In this document: positions 43,693 through 53,343 of the stretch, one piece after another
Numbering within the stretch: position 1 is the first letter of the stretch
How the letters are laid out: the number at the start of each line of letters is the position of its first letter
Assembly: GCF_964186625.1 (NCBI RefSeq)
Contig: NZ_OZ075108.1
Location: 2,480,001 to 2,544,000 of the forward strand
Reading direction: 5' to 3'
DNA: 64,000 nt
Origin: Asticcacaulis sp. MM231
Lineage (GTDB): Bacteria > Pseudomonadota > Alphaproteobacteria > Caulobacterales > Caulobacteraceae
Translations under genes and position numbers: made by a program
The notes under the pieces: model-generated
What the model saw: only the letters and a program-made list of their open reading frames with translations
The model's database searches: none
What the model was told of the DNA's origin: nothing

Positions 43693-43707
43693 CGGGAGTT
43701 TGACGGC

Positions 43708-44868
43708 ATGACAAAACTGACCAAGCGCGCGGTGGAATCCGCTGCCGTCCAGGACAAGACCTATTGCCTGTGGGATGACGAACTACGCGGCTTCGGTCTG
43801 CGCGTCTGGCCCACCGGTCATAAGGTCTATCTGGTCAAGTGCCGGGTCAAAGGACGGCAGCGTTTTATCACGCTGGGACCACATGGCCCGGTGTCTCCCG
43901 AACAAGCCCGGAGCAGGGCGTACAACATCCTGTCGGAAGCGAAGAACGGCCGTGATCCGGCCTTCGAGCTCGATCAGATGCGCAAGTCGCCAACGGTTAG
44001 GCTGCTATGTGAGCGCTTCATGCGTGACCACGTCGCCGTGCGGTGCAAGCCCCGGACGCAGGCGGAATATCAACGCAATGTAGATCTGTTCATTGTCCCA
44101 CGTATTGGGTCGCGCAAGGTGACGGATATCGGTCGGGCGGACATCGCCGAACTGCACGGCGCGTTCAGTCATATACCCTACCAGGCCAATCGCACCTTGG
44201 GGGTCTTGTCGGTGTTGTTCAATCTGGCCGAGGTGTGGAATATCCGCCCGGACGGTAGCAACCCCTGTCTGCACGTCAAAAAATATCCCGAACGCAAGCG
44301 CGCCCGCTTCTTGAGTGCGGAAGAGTACAAGGCGTTAGGCCAGGCGCTGCATGAAGCCGAACACGGGCAGACGGAGACAGCTTCGGCGATCAACGCCATC
44401 CGACTGCTCATGTTGACCGGCTGCAGGCTCAACGAGATCATGACGCTCAGGTGGGACGACGTCTATCTGGCCGACTATGAGTTACGCCTGCCAAACTCCA
44501 AGACTGGAGCGAAAACGGTACATATCGGGCAGAGTGTGGTTGATGTCCTGCTCAAAATCGACCGCATCAACAGCAACCCTTACGTCATCGCCGGAAAGAA
44601 TGATGGACGCCCCCTCACCGATCTGCAACATCCGTGGCGACGCATCCGCGCAGTGGCCGGCTTGCATGACGTTCGCATCCATGACCTGCGCCATTCTTTC
44701 GCCAGCGGCGCCCTCGCCCTCGGTGAAGGCTTGCCGATGATCGGCAAATTGCTCGGTCATAGTCAGGTACAGACCACGGCGAGATATGCGCACCTTGCCA
44801 ATACCCCAATCAAGGTTGCCGCCAGCAGGATTGCAGACAGTATCAGCGAGGCTCTCAATTTCGGATGA
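43708..44868 (+). CDS. Tyrosine integrase of the genomic island
   Basis: 386 residues. The N-terminal arm-binding domain (DDELRGFGLRVWPTGHKVYL) is of the P4/CP4 type. Catalytic residues are Arg in TGCRLNEIMTLRW, Lys in PNSKTG, His and Arg in HDLRHSFASG, His in LGHSQVQT and Tyr in ARYAHL. It lies directly inside the left att and reads away from it, the usual island arrangement. Confidence 0.93.
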   Translation: MTKLTKRAVESAAVQDKTYCLWDDELRGFGLRVWPTGHKVYLVKCRVKGRQRFITLGPHGPVSPEQARSRAYNILSEAKNGRDPAFELDQMRKSPTVRLLCERFMRDHVAVRCKPRTQAEYQRNVDLFIVPRIGSRKVTDIGRADIAELHGAFSHIPYQANRTLGVLSVLFNLAEVWNIRPDGSNPCLHVKKYPERKRARFLSAEEYKALGQALHEAEHGQTETASAINAIRLLMLTGCRLNEIMTLRWDDVYLADYELRLPNSKTGAKTVHIGQSVVDVLLKIDRINSNPYVIAGKNDGRPLTDLQHPWRRIRAVAGLHDVRIHDLRHSFASGALALGEGLPMIGKLLGHSQVQTTARYAHLANTPIKVAASRIADSISEALNFG

Positions 44869-44957
44869 CAAGGGCTTTCTGGCAGAACCTACGCCACATT
44901 TCTGCTTTCGATATTAAATATTAGGTTGAAGGTGTGGCGACATAGGCGAGGGCATTT

Positions 44958-46067
44958 ATGGACAGGCGTTATTTCTTACAAGCGGGCACTGCGCTAGGCT
45001 TGTGCGCAGCTAGTCCCGCATTGGCGGATACAGGCTTCAAGCTACTACGATCTGACGATGGGCTGATAATGCCGGTCAATTTGAATGGGAGTAACTTAAG
45101 GGGAATTTTCGACTGTGGTGCAAGCCACTGTATTCTAGACACAAAGATAGCAAACCAATTGGGGATAAAACCCACAAAGCCTTTAACAGGCAAAGCTATT
45201 TATGGCGACTTTAATGCCGGAATCACTGACCCGATCAAATGCCGCATAGGAGACGCAGATTTCCTATATCCCATAATTATTGCTTCACTTGACGCGGCAG
45301 GCCTGGGGGCGGATCTTTTGATCGGCCGAAACATCCTCCAAAGGGCGAGCCTCGATCTTGATGCTCCAAATCTTCGTGCAAGTTTTCAGAAAAGAAAACC
45401 CAGGCAAGGTATGGTACCTGTCGACATTACGGCAGGGAAACGCGGTTCTCTGATTACGGATGTTCTTATTGAGGGCAAGTCGGCAAAAGCCTCGCTCGAT
45501 TCAGGAAGCAATACGCCATTGATGATCAGCAAATCGTGGGCAAGTGAAAACGACCTTTTGAAGGGCCGAGCTTTATCGTCCTGGATAACTGGCGATCTTA
45601 CCGGCATTCATACAATTGCGATGACCACGCTAAAGCACGCTGCGTTAGGGGGAATGCTATTCACCGACGTCCCGGCCGAGATTTCGGAGACCCAACTTTC
45701 ATATGAAATCAACCTTGGCTTACCGTTTCTGGAGCGGTTTAGGAGTTTTTGGGATATTCCTGGAGGAAAACTATGGGTGGCAGCAACCTCAAGGAATTTG
45801 GGCGCCCCATTTGAACGCGAACGAAGCGGCCTAGCCTTCGAACGACAGAACGATATTCTTAAGGTAATTTTTGTTGCGCCTAGTAGCCCTGGCGCCGAAA
45901 GCGCTTTTAAGGAAGGCGATCAAATCGCCAGGATTGATGGCATCCCGGTTTCGTCGCTCACGGACGCTGAAACACAGAAATGGAAACATGAGGATGCACG
46001 CGTGTCGGTGCGATTGACTTTGGCCACCGGAGAAGTGCGAAATCTTACTCTACGCAACTATTATTGA
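44958..46067 (+). CDS. Secreted retropepsin-like aspartyl protease with PDZ domain
   Basis: 369 residues. A twin-arginine-like signal (MDRRYFLQAGTALGLCAA) ends in SPALA. Two retropepsin repeats follow, with IFDCGASHCIL and SLDSGSNTPLMIS as the active-site loops. The first has Cys in place of the usual Thr/Ser of DTG, so only part of the pair may be active. A C-terminal PDZ domain (GAESAFKEGDQIARIDGIPV) completes it. Likely a periplasmic protease. It is AT-richer than the prophage genes. Confidence 0.78.
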   Translation: MDRRYFLQAGTALGLCAASPALADTGFKLLRSDDGLIMPVNLNGSNLRGIFDCGASHCILDTKIANQLGIKPTKPLTGKAIYGDFNAGITDPIKCRIGDADFLYPIIIASLDAAGLGADLLIGRNILQRASLDLDAPNLRASFQKRKPRQGMVPVDITAGKRGSLITDVLIEGKSAKASLDSGSNTPLMISKSWASENDLLKGRALSSWITGDLTGIHTIAMTTLKHAALGGMLFTDVPAEISETQLSYEINLGLPFLERFRSFWDIPGGKLWVAATSRNLGAPFERERSGLAFERQNDILKVIFVAPSSPGAESAFKEGDQIARIDGIPVSSLTDAETQKWKHEDARVSVRLTLATGEVRNLTLRNYY

Positions 46068-46563
46068 ACCGTCCCTACAGCAAACTGGTCCATCAAGTAG
46101 TTAGGGGGAAGTGATAGTATTTCCTCGATCCGCTCAACCTTAGTGTGCGGCGCACAAAATGTGGCACCTGAATACCGCGATAAAATCGGAACGAAAAAGG
46201 TACGTAGTGAAGGCAAGATAAAGGCTCAACTCCCGTTTCGCGTAAGCCCTTGTCTGCACATCGTTTTTCAGGATTTAACAAAAAAATTAGGAGTTATTTC
46301 GCTGTAATATATTGTTTTTATTGCGTTAATTGACTTTTGCTGCAGCGCGCCAAAATTCCACAAAAAATGGGCTCTTTTTGGCCCTTTGGCCTATGGTTGG
46401 TCGGGCCGGCAAGAGCCCACAGACCGCGATGTTTGCGCCCCGATCCAATTTATTAGGGTCTCGCTCGGCGCGCCGCCTGACCTCATTTGGCGTTGCCTGA
46501 CCCTCCTAGGCCTTTCAGCCAAACCGGCTTGGCATGGTATTATTCGGTCTGGAGGGCTTCCCC
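46068..46563. other. Intergenic region, no supported gene
   Basis: About 500 bp, AT-rich around 46260-46390, with a GGGCTCTTTTTGGCCC stem-loop near 46370. A short minus frame at 46093-46281 has no recognisable protein character. The end of this region holds the promoter and GGAGGG ribosome site of the AlpA-type gene. Confidence 0.4.
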
Positions 46564-46854
46564 ATGCCAGATGCCAACGACAAGATTTCATACCGCATAG
46601 ACGAGGCTGCGAAGGCGTCAGGCCTGGGCCGGTCATTCCTTTACGAAAGGATCGCCGAAGGGGCCTTGCGGTCGGTGAAAATTGGCGGACGGCGTCTGAT
46701 CATGCACCGTGACCTGTTGGAGTTTATCGATGGCGGGAGTTCAGTGAAACCACCCGCGCCGCCCGCGCCCGCGAAGGTGCCGGCAACGAAGCCCGACGCC
46801 AACGGGCTTCCACAATGGACACAGCTCGAATTGCCATTGAAGAAGCGTAGGTAG
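46564..46854 (+). CDS. AlpA/excisionase-type helix-turn-helix protein
   Basis: 96 residues with YRIDEAAKASGLGRSFLYER and VKIGGRRLIMHRDLLEFI, the winged-helix pattern of excisionase/AlpA (MerR-like) proteins. A Pro/Lys-rich tail follows. In islands such proteins act as recombination directionality factors or integrase activators. The start at 46564 has a GGAGGG site. Confidence 0.78.
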   Translation: MPDANDKISYRIDEAAKASGLGRSFLYERIAEGALRSVKIGGRRLIMHRDLLEFIDGGSSVKPPAPPAPAKVPATKPDANGLPQWTQLELPLKKRR

Positions 46855-46942
46855 GCCTCACTCGTAACTGGGCCGCCGCAAAAGCGGTAGCCCACGCCCG
46901 GCAGCGGTGCTAGACTCGGATTTCCACCTCACAGGAATCTCG

Positions 46943-47842
46943 ATGCTGGCCGATCAGCTCTCTCACCTACCGGACACGAAACGCCGCGAGCTTGAGCGCG
47001 TGGTGAAGGTGTTGTTCGATGAGTTCGAGGACGTCACCAAGACCAAGCTATCGGACAAACGTAAGCTCGGTCGTATTTTGAAGGTCATCCTGTTCGGCTC
47101 CTACGCACGGGGAGATTGGGTCGAAGATCGGCTTTCAGGCTATCGCTCGGACTATGACCTTTTGATTGTCGTAAACAGTCATCAGTTCACCGATCTGCAT
47201 GAATATTGGGGCAAGGCGGATGAGCATTTCATCCGCGAGGTGACGGTCACTCAGAATATCAAAACGCCGGTCAGTTTCATCGTCCACGATCTGGCCGATG
47301 TAAACGACCAGCTTGCCAAGGGCCGCCCGTTTTTCACTGACATCGCCCGTGACGGCATCATGCTTTACGAAGCGCCTGGGCACACATTGGTTAAGCCGAA
47401 GCCGCTCACGGCGGTCGATGTCAGACACGAAGCGCAGGCTAACTACGACCAATGGTTTCCAGATGCTGTCGAGTTTCAGGCAGCCGCAAACTTCCATAGT
47501 GAACGTGGCAACGCAAAGCTCACCGCTTTCAATCTTCATCAGGCGGCAGAGCGGCTTTACCATTGCGTCCTGTTGGTACTGACGCTCTATTCGCCCAAAA
47601 GTCACCGCATTACCATGCTGCGGTCGCAAGCAGAGGCGCTAGACGACCGCCTAAAGGCCATCTGGCCCAATGATGCCAAACTGCACCGGCAAGCCTTTGA
47701 CCGCCTTCGTAGGGCCTATGTAGAGGCGCGTTATTCGGCAGAGTATGCCGTCTCAGAGGAAGAGCTGAAATGGCTCAACGAGCGCATCACCATTCTCCGC
47801 GATACGGTTCAAACGGTCTGCCAGGAGCGCCTCGGGCGATAG
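46943..47842 (+). CDS. MNT nucleotidyltransferase-HEPN fusion protein
   Basis: 299 residues. The N-terminal nucleotidyltransferase has ILFGSYARGDW and YRSDYDLLIVV, the GSxxRG...DxD active site. The C-terminal half is HEPN-like (FNLHQAAERLYHCVLLVL). MNT and HEPN usually form separate toxin and antitoxin genes, in which MNT adenylylates the HEPN RNase; here they are one chain. The Rx4-6H RNase motif of HEPN is not obvious, so it may not be a toxin. The start at 46943 has an AGGAAT site; the frame opens at 46907. A damaged second copy of its 3' end lies at 53263. Confidence 0.78.
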   Translation: MLADQLSHLPDTKRRELERVVKVLFDEFEDVTKTKLSDKRKLGRILKVILFGSYARGDWVEDRLSGYRSDYDLLIVVNSHQFTDLHEYWGKADEHFIREVTVTQNIKTPVSFIVHDLADVNDQLAKGRPFFTDIARDGIMLYEAPGHTLVKPKPLTAVDVRHEAQANYDQWFPDAVEFQAAANFHSERGNAKLTAFNLHQAAERLYHCVLLVLTLYSPKSHRITMLRSQAEALDDRLKAIWPNDAKLHRQAFDRLRRAYVEARYSAEYAVSEEELKWLNERITILRDTVQTVCQERLGR

Positions 47843-48020
47843 GTCCACCATTGCTTTAATCGTGCCATCCCCATTTTTTTCCTTGAGCACATAGAGCTTA
47901 AAGGATTGATTTCGGCGGATCGTATTGGTCCAGAAACTCGATAAGGTTGAGGTGGTTCGCAAGCGAAAAATCCGGTGGTATCTGAGCTGTGAAAGCCGCA
48001 TCGTCAGTGGGCGCATTCCC

Positions 48021-48488
48021 TCAGGCAGGTGTCTGCCAGCCGTCCATCCCGGCATAGAGGGTATCACGCAGATCCCGGATATGCGAATTCAGGTCGTCCA
48101 GAGCCTTGGGGGGCTGCCCGGAGACCTCAAGCAGGGCCTGCGCCAGACATCCGGCGCGGCTCTGCATGACCTTCCCGTCGGGCGTGAGGGTCAGCAGCAC
48201 CTGGCGCTCGCTTTGCGGATTACGAGTCCGCATGATCAGCCCAGCCGCCTCAAGACGTTTGAGCATGGGGGTCAACGTGCTAGATTCCAGAGCCAGTGCC
48301 CCAGCGACCGCACCGACGCTTTGTCCATCCTTGAGCCACAGCACATTGAGCACGAGGTATTGCGGATAGGTAAGCCCCAACTCATCCAGAAGCGGCTTAT
48401 AGATGCGCTGAATGGCAATCCCGACCGAATAGATCGAGTAGCACAGTTGCGCCTCCAGCGGAGGCGGACCGCTTTCTTCGTCTGACAT
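48021..48488 (-). CDS. MarR-family regulator, OhrR-like
   Basis: 155 residues. The N-terminal LCYSIYSVGIAIQRIYKPLL followed by LGLTYPQYLVLNVLW is typical of OhrR, including the reactive Cys near residue 16 that senses organic peroxides. The winged helix contains LALESSTLTPMLKRLEAAGL. The operator-like TATCGCGATA stands 49 bp upstream and a related one lies before the hydrolase gene at 51394, so it likely represses both. Confidence 0.85.
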   Translation of the reverse strand: MSDEESGPPPLEAQLCYSIYSVGIAIQRIYKPLLDELGLTYPQYLVLNVLWLKDGQSVGAVAGALALESSTLTPMLKRLEAAGLIMRTRNPQSERQVLLTLTPDGKVMQSRAGCLAQALLEVSGQPPKALDDLNSHIRDLRDTLYAGMDGWQTPA

Positions 48489-48536
48489 ATGACGCTCCTT
48501 TGACCTCTATATAGGTGGCAACATTGCGAAAAACAA

Positions 48537-48546
48537 TATCGCGATA
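48537..48546. promoter_or_regulatory. MarR/OhrR operator
   Basis: TATCGCGATA is a perfect 10-bp palindrome in the promoter of the MarR gene. The same core, TTATCGCGATAA, occurs at 51427 upstream of the hydrolase gene. Confidence 0.6.
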
Positions 48547-48548
48547 AT

Positions 48549-48859
48549 AGTTGTAAAAAAACAATGGAGACCATGATGAAAAGCAGATCCACTCGGTTCT
48601 CGCTGCCACCGCCGCTACGCCGAGCATGCTGGCGGTTTCGCCCGCCTGGGTCGGCCGTCATCAACGAAGCCGGTGACGATAGGAAGGTGGCGGCCCAAAC
48701 CGTCTCAAAAGGGCGCTAACCGGCCTGCCCGTCTGTCTCCGGAGCGAACGGCGCTCCAGACTCTGCCGCTTCCAGTTGCTTTTTCAGCGTGATACAGGCA
48801 TCGGGTTACGCTCAAACGGATATCAATGACCCGCCATCCGTCCCTTTTATGAAAGACAT
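48549..48859. other. Intergenic region, probable gene remnant
   Basis: About 310 bp after the operator. A plus frame from 48575 gives an Arg/Pro-rich peptide with no clear family, so this may be the debris of a MarR-controlled gene. No supported gene is seen. Confidence 0.3.
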
Positions 48860-49810
48860 TTGCCGATGTGGAACTGCCCTTGTCTGCCGGTCATCCTTCG
48901 GCGTGGCACCTACGGCTTTTTTATGGGTATATTCCTACTTGCCGCGCCCGCGTCTTTTGCCTCTGAAACGCCGGAACCCCAAGCCAATGCGCTGGCCTAT
49001 GCCCTCAAAGACCGCGTAGGCCCACCGCATCCGGACACCATTGCCGCCTATGTACAGGCGGGTGCCACGGAAACGAAGGCGCATGAACTGACGGATCGGG
49101 AATGGGCGCTGGTAGAGCAGGCCATCAACAGCCTGCCTCCCCTTCATCAGCGCATACTGGAAAAGCACCTTGCACGCCTTAGCTTCATCGAGGCCCCGGC
49201 AAGCGTTGGCACGGCGCTCACCCGCATGTACGAGGGGCCCAATGGCGAACCTCTCTTCGATATTACCATCCGCGCCGACATACTGGATGCCTCCTTGTCG
49301 TACTTCCTGACCCAAAAGGAGAGTACGCTCTTTAGCGATGATAGCTCCGGCCTGAGTGTGCAGGTCATCGCCTCTGAGGCACCGGCCCTGCCCTACCTTC
49401 TTTTGCATGAGGCCAGTCACGTGGTTGACCGTTCGCTGGGCCTGACGCGGAACAGTGGCAGCTTCGGTGACATGTGGAAAGATTATCGGGAATTGGCCGA
49501 GCCCTATGCGCAGGGCCCGCTAGCGCAGTCGGTGTATCGGCGCGCTCCTCGCCTCCCTGCGGCGAAAAGCACAGCGCTTTACGCCGCTCTCGCCCGCTCC
49601 CCCTTTGTGAGCCTCTATTCCACGGCATCGGCAGGCGAAGACTTTGCAGAGCTTGCTGCCTGGAGCACGCTGTCACAGCGGGATAAAATACCCCTGATCT
49701 TCGAGGTGCGTGACCGCAACGGGCAAGTGATCATAAGGGTTGAACCCCTCAAACAGGTGGCGGTGCAGGCCCGGCTTCGTGCCGTAGATGCGCAACTCAG
49801 CCGTCCTTGA
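48860..49810 (+). CDS. Secreted zinc-metallopeptidase-like protein
   Basis: 316 residues from a TTG, with a hydrophobic signal (GIFLLAAPASFASE) near residue 22; the ATG at 48923 is an alternative start. The motif LLLHEASHVVDRSLG is a HExxH zinc site, and GEDFAELAAW further on may give the third ligand. It likely acts in the periplasm or outside. Its neighbours on either side are on the other strand. Confidence 0.65.
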   Translation: MPMWNCPCLPVILRRGTYGFFMGIFLLAAPASFASETPEPQANALAYALKDRVGPPHPDTIAAYVQAGATETKAHELTDREWALVEQAINSLPPLHQRILEKHLARLSFIEAPASVGTALTRMYEGPNGEPLFDITIRADILDASLSYFLTQKESTLFSDDSSGLSVQVIASEAPALPYLLLHEASHVVDRSLGLTRNSGSFGDMWKDYRELAEPYAQGPLAQSVYRRAPRLPAAKSTALYAALARSPFVSLYSTASAGEDFAELAAWSTLSQRDKIPLIFEVRDRNGQVIIRVEPLKQVAVQARLRAVDAQLSRP

Positions 49811-49893
49811 ACCGCCCTTGCGCCCCCGTCTGTGGTTGTCAGATCGGCCTGTCCGTCGGGAAATCCTCCGGAGCGGTACGGGAGGCTCTTGTG

Positions 49894-50337
49894 TTATTTT
49901 ATTGCCGTAACAGCAATTTCGACCTTTGCAGACTTTGGCAGGGCAGTGACAGCGACGGTCGTCCTGGCTGGAAGGATTTTGAAGTAACGCGCGTAAACAC
50001 CATTCATGGCTGCGAAGTCATTCATGTCCGTGAGATAGACCTGAACCTGCACCACATGGCGGGGGGAATAACCAGCTGCACTCAGGATAGCGTCAATGTT
50101 TTGCAATACCTGCTCGGTCTGCGAGCGGACGTCCTCCGCGACAAGTTGCCCGGACTTAGGGTCTATCGGGATTTGGCCGGATACATATAAGGTATCCCCT
50201 AGCTTTATAGCCTGGGAATAAGGACCGATCGCCGCCGGTGCGTTTTCTGTAGCAATCCTTTGCCTGGAGGGTTCGGCGCTTGCCGACGCCGTGCTGGCGA
50301 GTAAGAGCGCCAGGAGCGGTAGTGCTTTCGTCTTCAT
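49894..50337 (-). CDS. Exported RidA-family protein
   Basis: 147 residues. A signal peptide (MKTKALPLLALLLASTASA) precedes a complete RidA/YjgF domain with AIGPYSQAIKLGDTLYVSGQ and the conserved Arg in PARTTVAVTALP. RidA proteins hydrolyse reactive imines; an exported version is less common. It follows the hydrolase gene by 83 bp and probably shares its transcript. The start at 50337 is preferred over an ATG at 50451 that overlaps the hydrolase gene. Confidence 0.83.
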   Translation of the reverse strand: MKTKALPLLALLLASTASASAEPSRQRIATENAPAAIGPYSQAIKLGDTLYVSGQIPIDPKSGQLVAEDVRSQTEQVLQNIDAILSAAGYSPRHVVQVQVYLTDMNDFAAMNGVYARYFKILPARTTVAVTALPKSAKVEIAVTAIK

Positions 50338-50419
50338 GTGACTCTCGGAAGAAGGCGTGACGGGGTGGTGTTGAGGAGCTGGTCGCCCAAAATTGAATGA
50401 GCGACCAGCCGCGCCAAGG

Positions 50420-51394
50420 TTAGCCTCGGAAAAAGGCCAGCAAGTCGGCATTGATGATGTCCGGGTGGGTGGAGGCCATGCCGTGCGGCAGTCCTGGATA
50501 AACTTTCAGGGTACCCTTCTTGACGAGTTTGATAGCCAGTTCTGCGCTGTTCTTGATTGGGACAATCTGGTCGTCACCGCCGTGCATGATCAGGACTGGC
50601 ACATCGAGCTTCTCGAGGTCGGCCGTGAAATCGGTCTCCGAAAACGCCTTGATGCAGTCGTAGTGGGCCTTGGCACCACCCATCATTCCCTGGCGCCACC
50701 AATTATCGATCAAGCCTTGGCTGACCTTGGCGCCCGGTCGATTGAAGCCGAAGAAGGGGCCGGAAGGAATGTCCCTGAAAAACTGAGCCCGGTTTGACAA
50801 CAGCGCAGCGCGGAAGCCGTCAAACACCTCCATAGGCAGACCATCTGGGTTGGCGGATGTCTTGAGCATGATTGGCGGTACTGCGCCGATCAGGACGGCT
50901 TTGGCGACACGTCCGGGCTTGGCGCGAGCAACATAGTGAGCAACTTCGCCACCGCCCGTGGAATGGCCGACGTGAAAGGCGTTCTTCAGGTCGAGGTACT
51001 CGGTAAGCGCAGCAGTATCGGCAGCATAGGTGTCCATTTCATTTCCGGTGTCGGTTTGGGTCGAGCGGCCGTGCCCACGTCGATCATGCGCGATAACGCG
51101 ATACCCCTTCAGAAGAAAGAACATCATCTGGGCATCCCAATCGTCGGCACTCAGGGGCCAACCGTGATGGAACACGATCGGCTGGGCCGTCTTCGGGCCC
51201 CAATCTTTATAGAAAATTTGCACGCCGTCAGAAGTCGTGACGAAACCGCTGTCCACGCGCTTAGGGTTTGCGACAGTGGGCTTTGCCCTTTTCGAAGCGG
51301 CCCCAGCAGCCGTACCGATGGACAAGGCTGCCGTCGCCAGACCGAGGCTGGCCGCCAAAGCGGTTCGGCGGGATGTTTGATTAGATTGGCTCAT
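50420..51394 (-). CDS. Tat-exported alpha/beta hydrolase (non-heme chloroperoxidase type)
   Basis: 324 residues. A twin-arginine-type signal ([19 protein letters not shown]) leads to a hydrolase of the cofactor-free haloperoxidase/esterase family. The nucleophile is in [13 protein letters not shown], the acid in [10 protein letters not shown] and the His in LPHGMAST. It lies behind the OhrR-type operator at 51417, so it may be induced by organic peroxides. Confidence 0.85.
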   Translation of the reverse strand: MSQSNQTSRRTALAASLGLATAALSIGTAAGAASKRAKPTVANPKRVDSGFVTTSDGVQIFYKDWGPKTAQPIVFHHGWPLSADDWDAQMMFFLLKGYRVIAHDRRGHGRSTQTDTGNEMDTYAADTAALTEYLDLKNAFHVGHSTGGGEVAHYVARAKPGRVAKAVLIGAVPPIMLKTSANPDGLPMEVFDGFRAALLSNRAQFFRDIPSGPFFGFNRPGAKVSQGLIDNWWRQGMMGGAKAHYDCIKAFSETDFTADLEKLDVPVLIMHGGDDQIVPIKNSAELAIKLVKKGTLKVYPGLPHGMASTHPDIINADLLAFFRG

Positions 51395-51416
51395 GATAGC
51401 TCCTTATTTAAAGTTT

Positions 51417-51438
51417 GCGATAATCATTATCGCGATAA
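51417..51438. promoter_or_regulatory. Double palindrome operator upstream of hydrolase
   Basis: GCGATAATCATTATCGC (51417-51433) is a perfect 8-1-8 palindrome, and TTATCGCGATAA (51427-51438) overlaps it. The shared core with the MarR promoter suggests one regulator for both. Confidence 0.65.
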
Positions 51439-51582
51439 CATTTATCGGAATATATTCTTTTTTCCGGCCTGTCCAGTATTTTTTTCAAGATATGAAGACG
51501 TGCGGACAAACCACACGAAGGGCAGCAGCCATAACTTTGCACGCCCGCATCAGCCCTCATCGAAAAGGCCAACGCATCGGCG

Positions 51583-52371
51583 TCAGATGGTGGGGATGGT
51601 TCCGCCGTCAATCACATATTCTGCGCCATGGATGGCCGACGCGCGGTCAGAAGCCAAGAAGGCGATCAGCTCTGCAACCTCCGCCGGTTCGGCGGGACGT
51701 CCGAGCGGAATCCCCCCCAAAGCCTTGAGTATGCTCTGACGAGCCTCCTCCAAAGTACCGCCTGTCGCTTCAGCGATCCTTTCCATCAAGGCTTCCGATG
51801 CTTCGGTATAGATCCAGCCGGGCGACACCACATTAACCCGAACGCCTTTCGGGCCGAGCTCCTTGGAAAGCGCCTTGCTATAGGTGGACAGCGCTGCTTT
51901 TGCCGCGGCGTAGGCGATGGTCGATTCCGGCAACGGAAGCGTGCGCTGGATCGAAGAGATGTGCACGACACTGCCGTAGCCCAGCTCAACCATTTTCGGT
52001 ATGAGCAGACGATCCAGTCGCACGGCCGTCATCAGGTTTAAGTCAAGCTCTGCCCGCCATTGCTCATCGGTCAGCGCCATGAAACCACCTGCAGGCGCAG
52101 ATGAGCCGCCTACAACATGAACCAATATATCGACGCCACCGAAACGTTTAAGGGCTGCCTCCGCCAAAGTCGCACACCCTTCGCCGGTCGTCAGATCGGC
52201 TTTCACGAATTCGATGCCATTAAGGTCGTCCGGCGCTGTCCGGGCCGCCGTGATAACCTTTGCGCCGCCCGCTAGAAAGCGTTGCACGGTCGCCCGCCCC
52301 GCACCTTTAGTGCCGGCTGTAATAAGGACACGGCGCCCGTCAAATTCCTTGGGATCGGGACGCGCCATCAT
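51583..52371 (-). CDS. Short-chain dehydrogenase/reductase
   Basis: 262 residues with a Rossmann fold. The cofactor motif is TAGTKGAG (classical TGxxxGxG), the catalytic Ser is in VVHISSIQR and the catalytic Tyr/Lys are in [10 protein letters not shown]. The C-terminal [10 protein letters not shown] is usual. Substrate unknown. It overlaps the NTF2-like gene by 4 bp in a two-gene operon. Confidence 0.9.
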   Translation of the reverse strand: MMARPDPKEFDGRRVLITAGTKGAGRATVQRFLAGGAKVITAARTAPDDLNGIEFVKADLTTGEGCATLAEAALKRFGGVDILVHVVGGSSAPAGGFMALTDEQWRAELDLNLMTAVRLDRLLIPKMVELGYGSVVHISSIQRTLPLPESTIAYAAAKAALSTYSKALSKELGPKGVRVNVVSPGWIYTEASEALMERIAEATGGTLEEARQSILKALGGIPLGRPAEPAEVAELIAFLASDRASAIHGAEYVIDGGTIPTI

Positions 52372-52718
52372 ATCGAAATCACCAGGGCGGTAATCAGATC
52401 GTTTTCAATCGTGAAGCGGAAGGTGAAGCGAAACGGGCTACCGTTAAAGTTACCTGAGGTCAGTCCCTCCAAAACAAACTGGCCATCTTCGCGTCGGACC
52501 GTATCGGGTGTGAAGATCGCTTCACTGGCGATCGTTGCCTCTTGGAGCCACCTCAGTAGCTCGGCGTGGCCACTATGCGTTCCGCCATCGTCTTTGACGA
52601 CCGCGTCCGTCGTGAAAGACTTGAGCATCCCTTCTGCATCGAGCCGGGCATTAGCGTCCACATAGTCGGCGATAGGTTTAGGTAGATCAATCATATCGGA
52701 ACTCTTTTCATCCTGCAT
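52368..52718 (-). CDS. NTF2-like (SnoaL-type) protein
   Basis: 116 residues. [20 protein letters not shown] followed by [16 protein letters not shown] and the C-terminal [13 protein letters not shown] fit the cone-shaped NTF2-like fold. It may be a small enzyme or ligand binder paired with the dehydrogenase. It starts 34 bp from the divergent HxlR gene, which probably controls it. Confidence 0.83.
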   Translation of the reverse strand: MQDEKSSDMIDLPKPIADYVDANARLDAEGMLKSFTTDAVVKDDGGTHSGHAELLRWLQEATIASEAIFTPDTVRREDGQFVLEGLTSGNFNGSPFRFTFRFTIENDLITALVISI

Positions 52719-52752
52719 TGCGTCTACACAAAACTAGGATTAGGCTCCGGGA

Positions 52753-53166
52753 ATGACAAGAACAGACGAAAAAGTAAGGGACTTACCCGAAAGTAAGCGT
52801 GTTGAATACACAGCTGATTCCGCTGCGCAAAGCGTGCAGAATACTATTCGCGTGCTTGAAGGACGCTGGAAGCTGGTGATTCTTTTCCAGCTCTTTGGCG
52901 GTCATGTGCGCCGGTTCTCAGAACTTGAACGATCTATTCCGGGCGTGTCCCAAAAAATGCTAATTCAGCAATTGCGCCAGCTTGAAGCGGATGGCGTCGT
53001 CGTCCGCATCGTCCATGCGCAGGTTCCTCCAAAAGTCGAATACCACCTGACAGACTGGGGCCAGTCCTTGTGTCCGGTATTGGATAAGCTGCTTATATGG
53101 TCTGAATCTGCGCCCTCTGAGCTGTTACCGCGTATGATCGCAACCCAATCCGAATCTACTGGATGA
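52753..53166 (+). CDS. HxlR-family transcriptional regulator
   Basis: 137 residues with the HxlR winged helix: NTIRVLEGRWKLVILFQLF, FSELERSIPGVSQKMLIQQL and HLTDWGQSL. HxlR proteins are often redox- or aldehyde-responsive. Its divergent place next to the NTF2/SDR operon suggests it regulates that operon. Confidence 0.87.
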   Translation: MTRTDEKVRDLPESKRVEYTADSAAQSVQNTIRVLEGRWKLVILFQLFGGHVRRFSELERSIPGVSQKMLIQQLRQLEADGVVVRIVHAQVPPKVEYHLTDWGQSLCPVLDKLLIWSESAPSELLPRMIATQSESTG

Positions 53167-53262
53167 TACCCGCTCATATCGTTTTGAAAAACGTAGCACA
53201 TCATCCCACTTTGTCCCGACTATAACAACACTCACTGCCTGCAAAGTACGACCTTTACACAT

Positions 53263-53343
53263 GAGCTGAAATGGCTTGAAGAGCGGATCGCCAGTCTCCG
53301 CGATACAGTTCAAACGGTTTGCCAGGAGTGCCTCGGCGCTTGA
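53263..53343 (+). pseudogene. Degenerate copy of the MNT-HEPN gene 3' end
   Basis: The sequence translates to ELKWLEERIASLRDTVQTVC and closely matches the last 26 codons of the gene ending at 47842. An ATTGCTTTAATC segment follows both copies at different distances. It is a remnant of a duplication that flanks the 5.4-kb MarR-to-HxlR segment. Confidence 0.75.
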
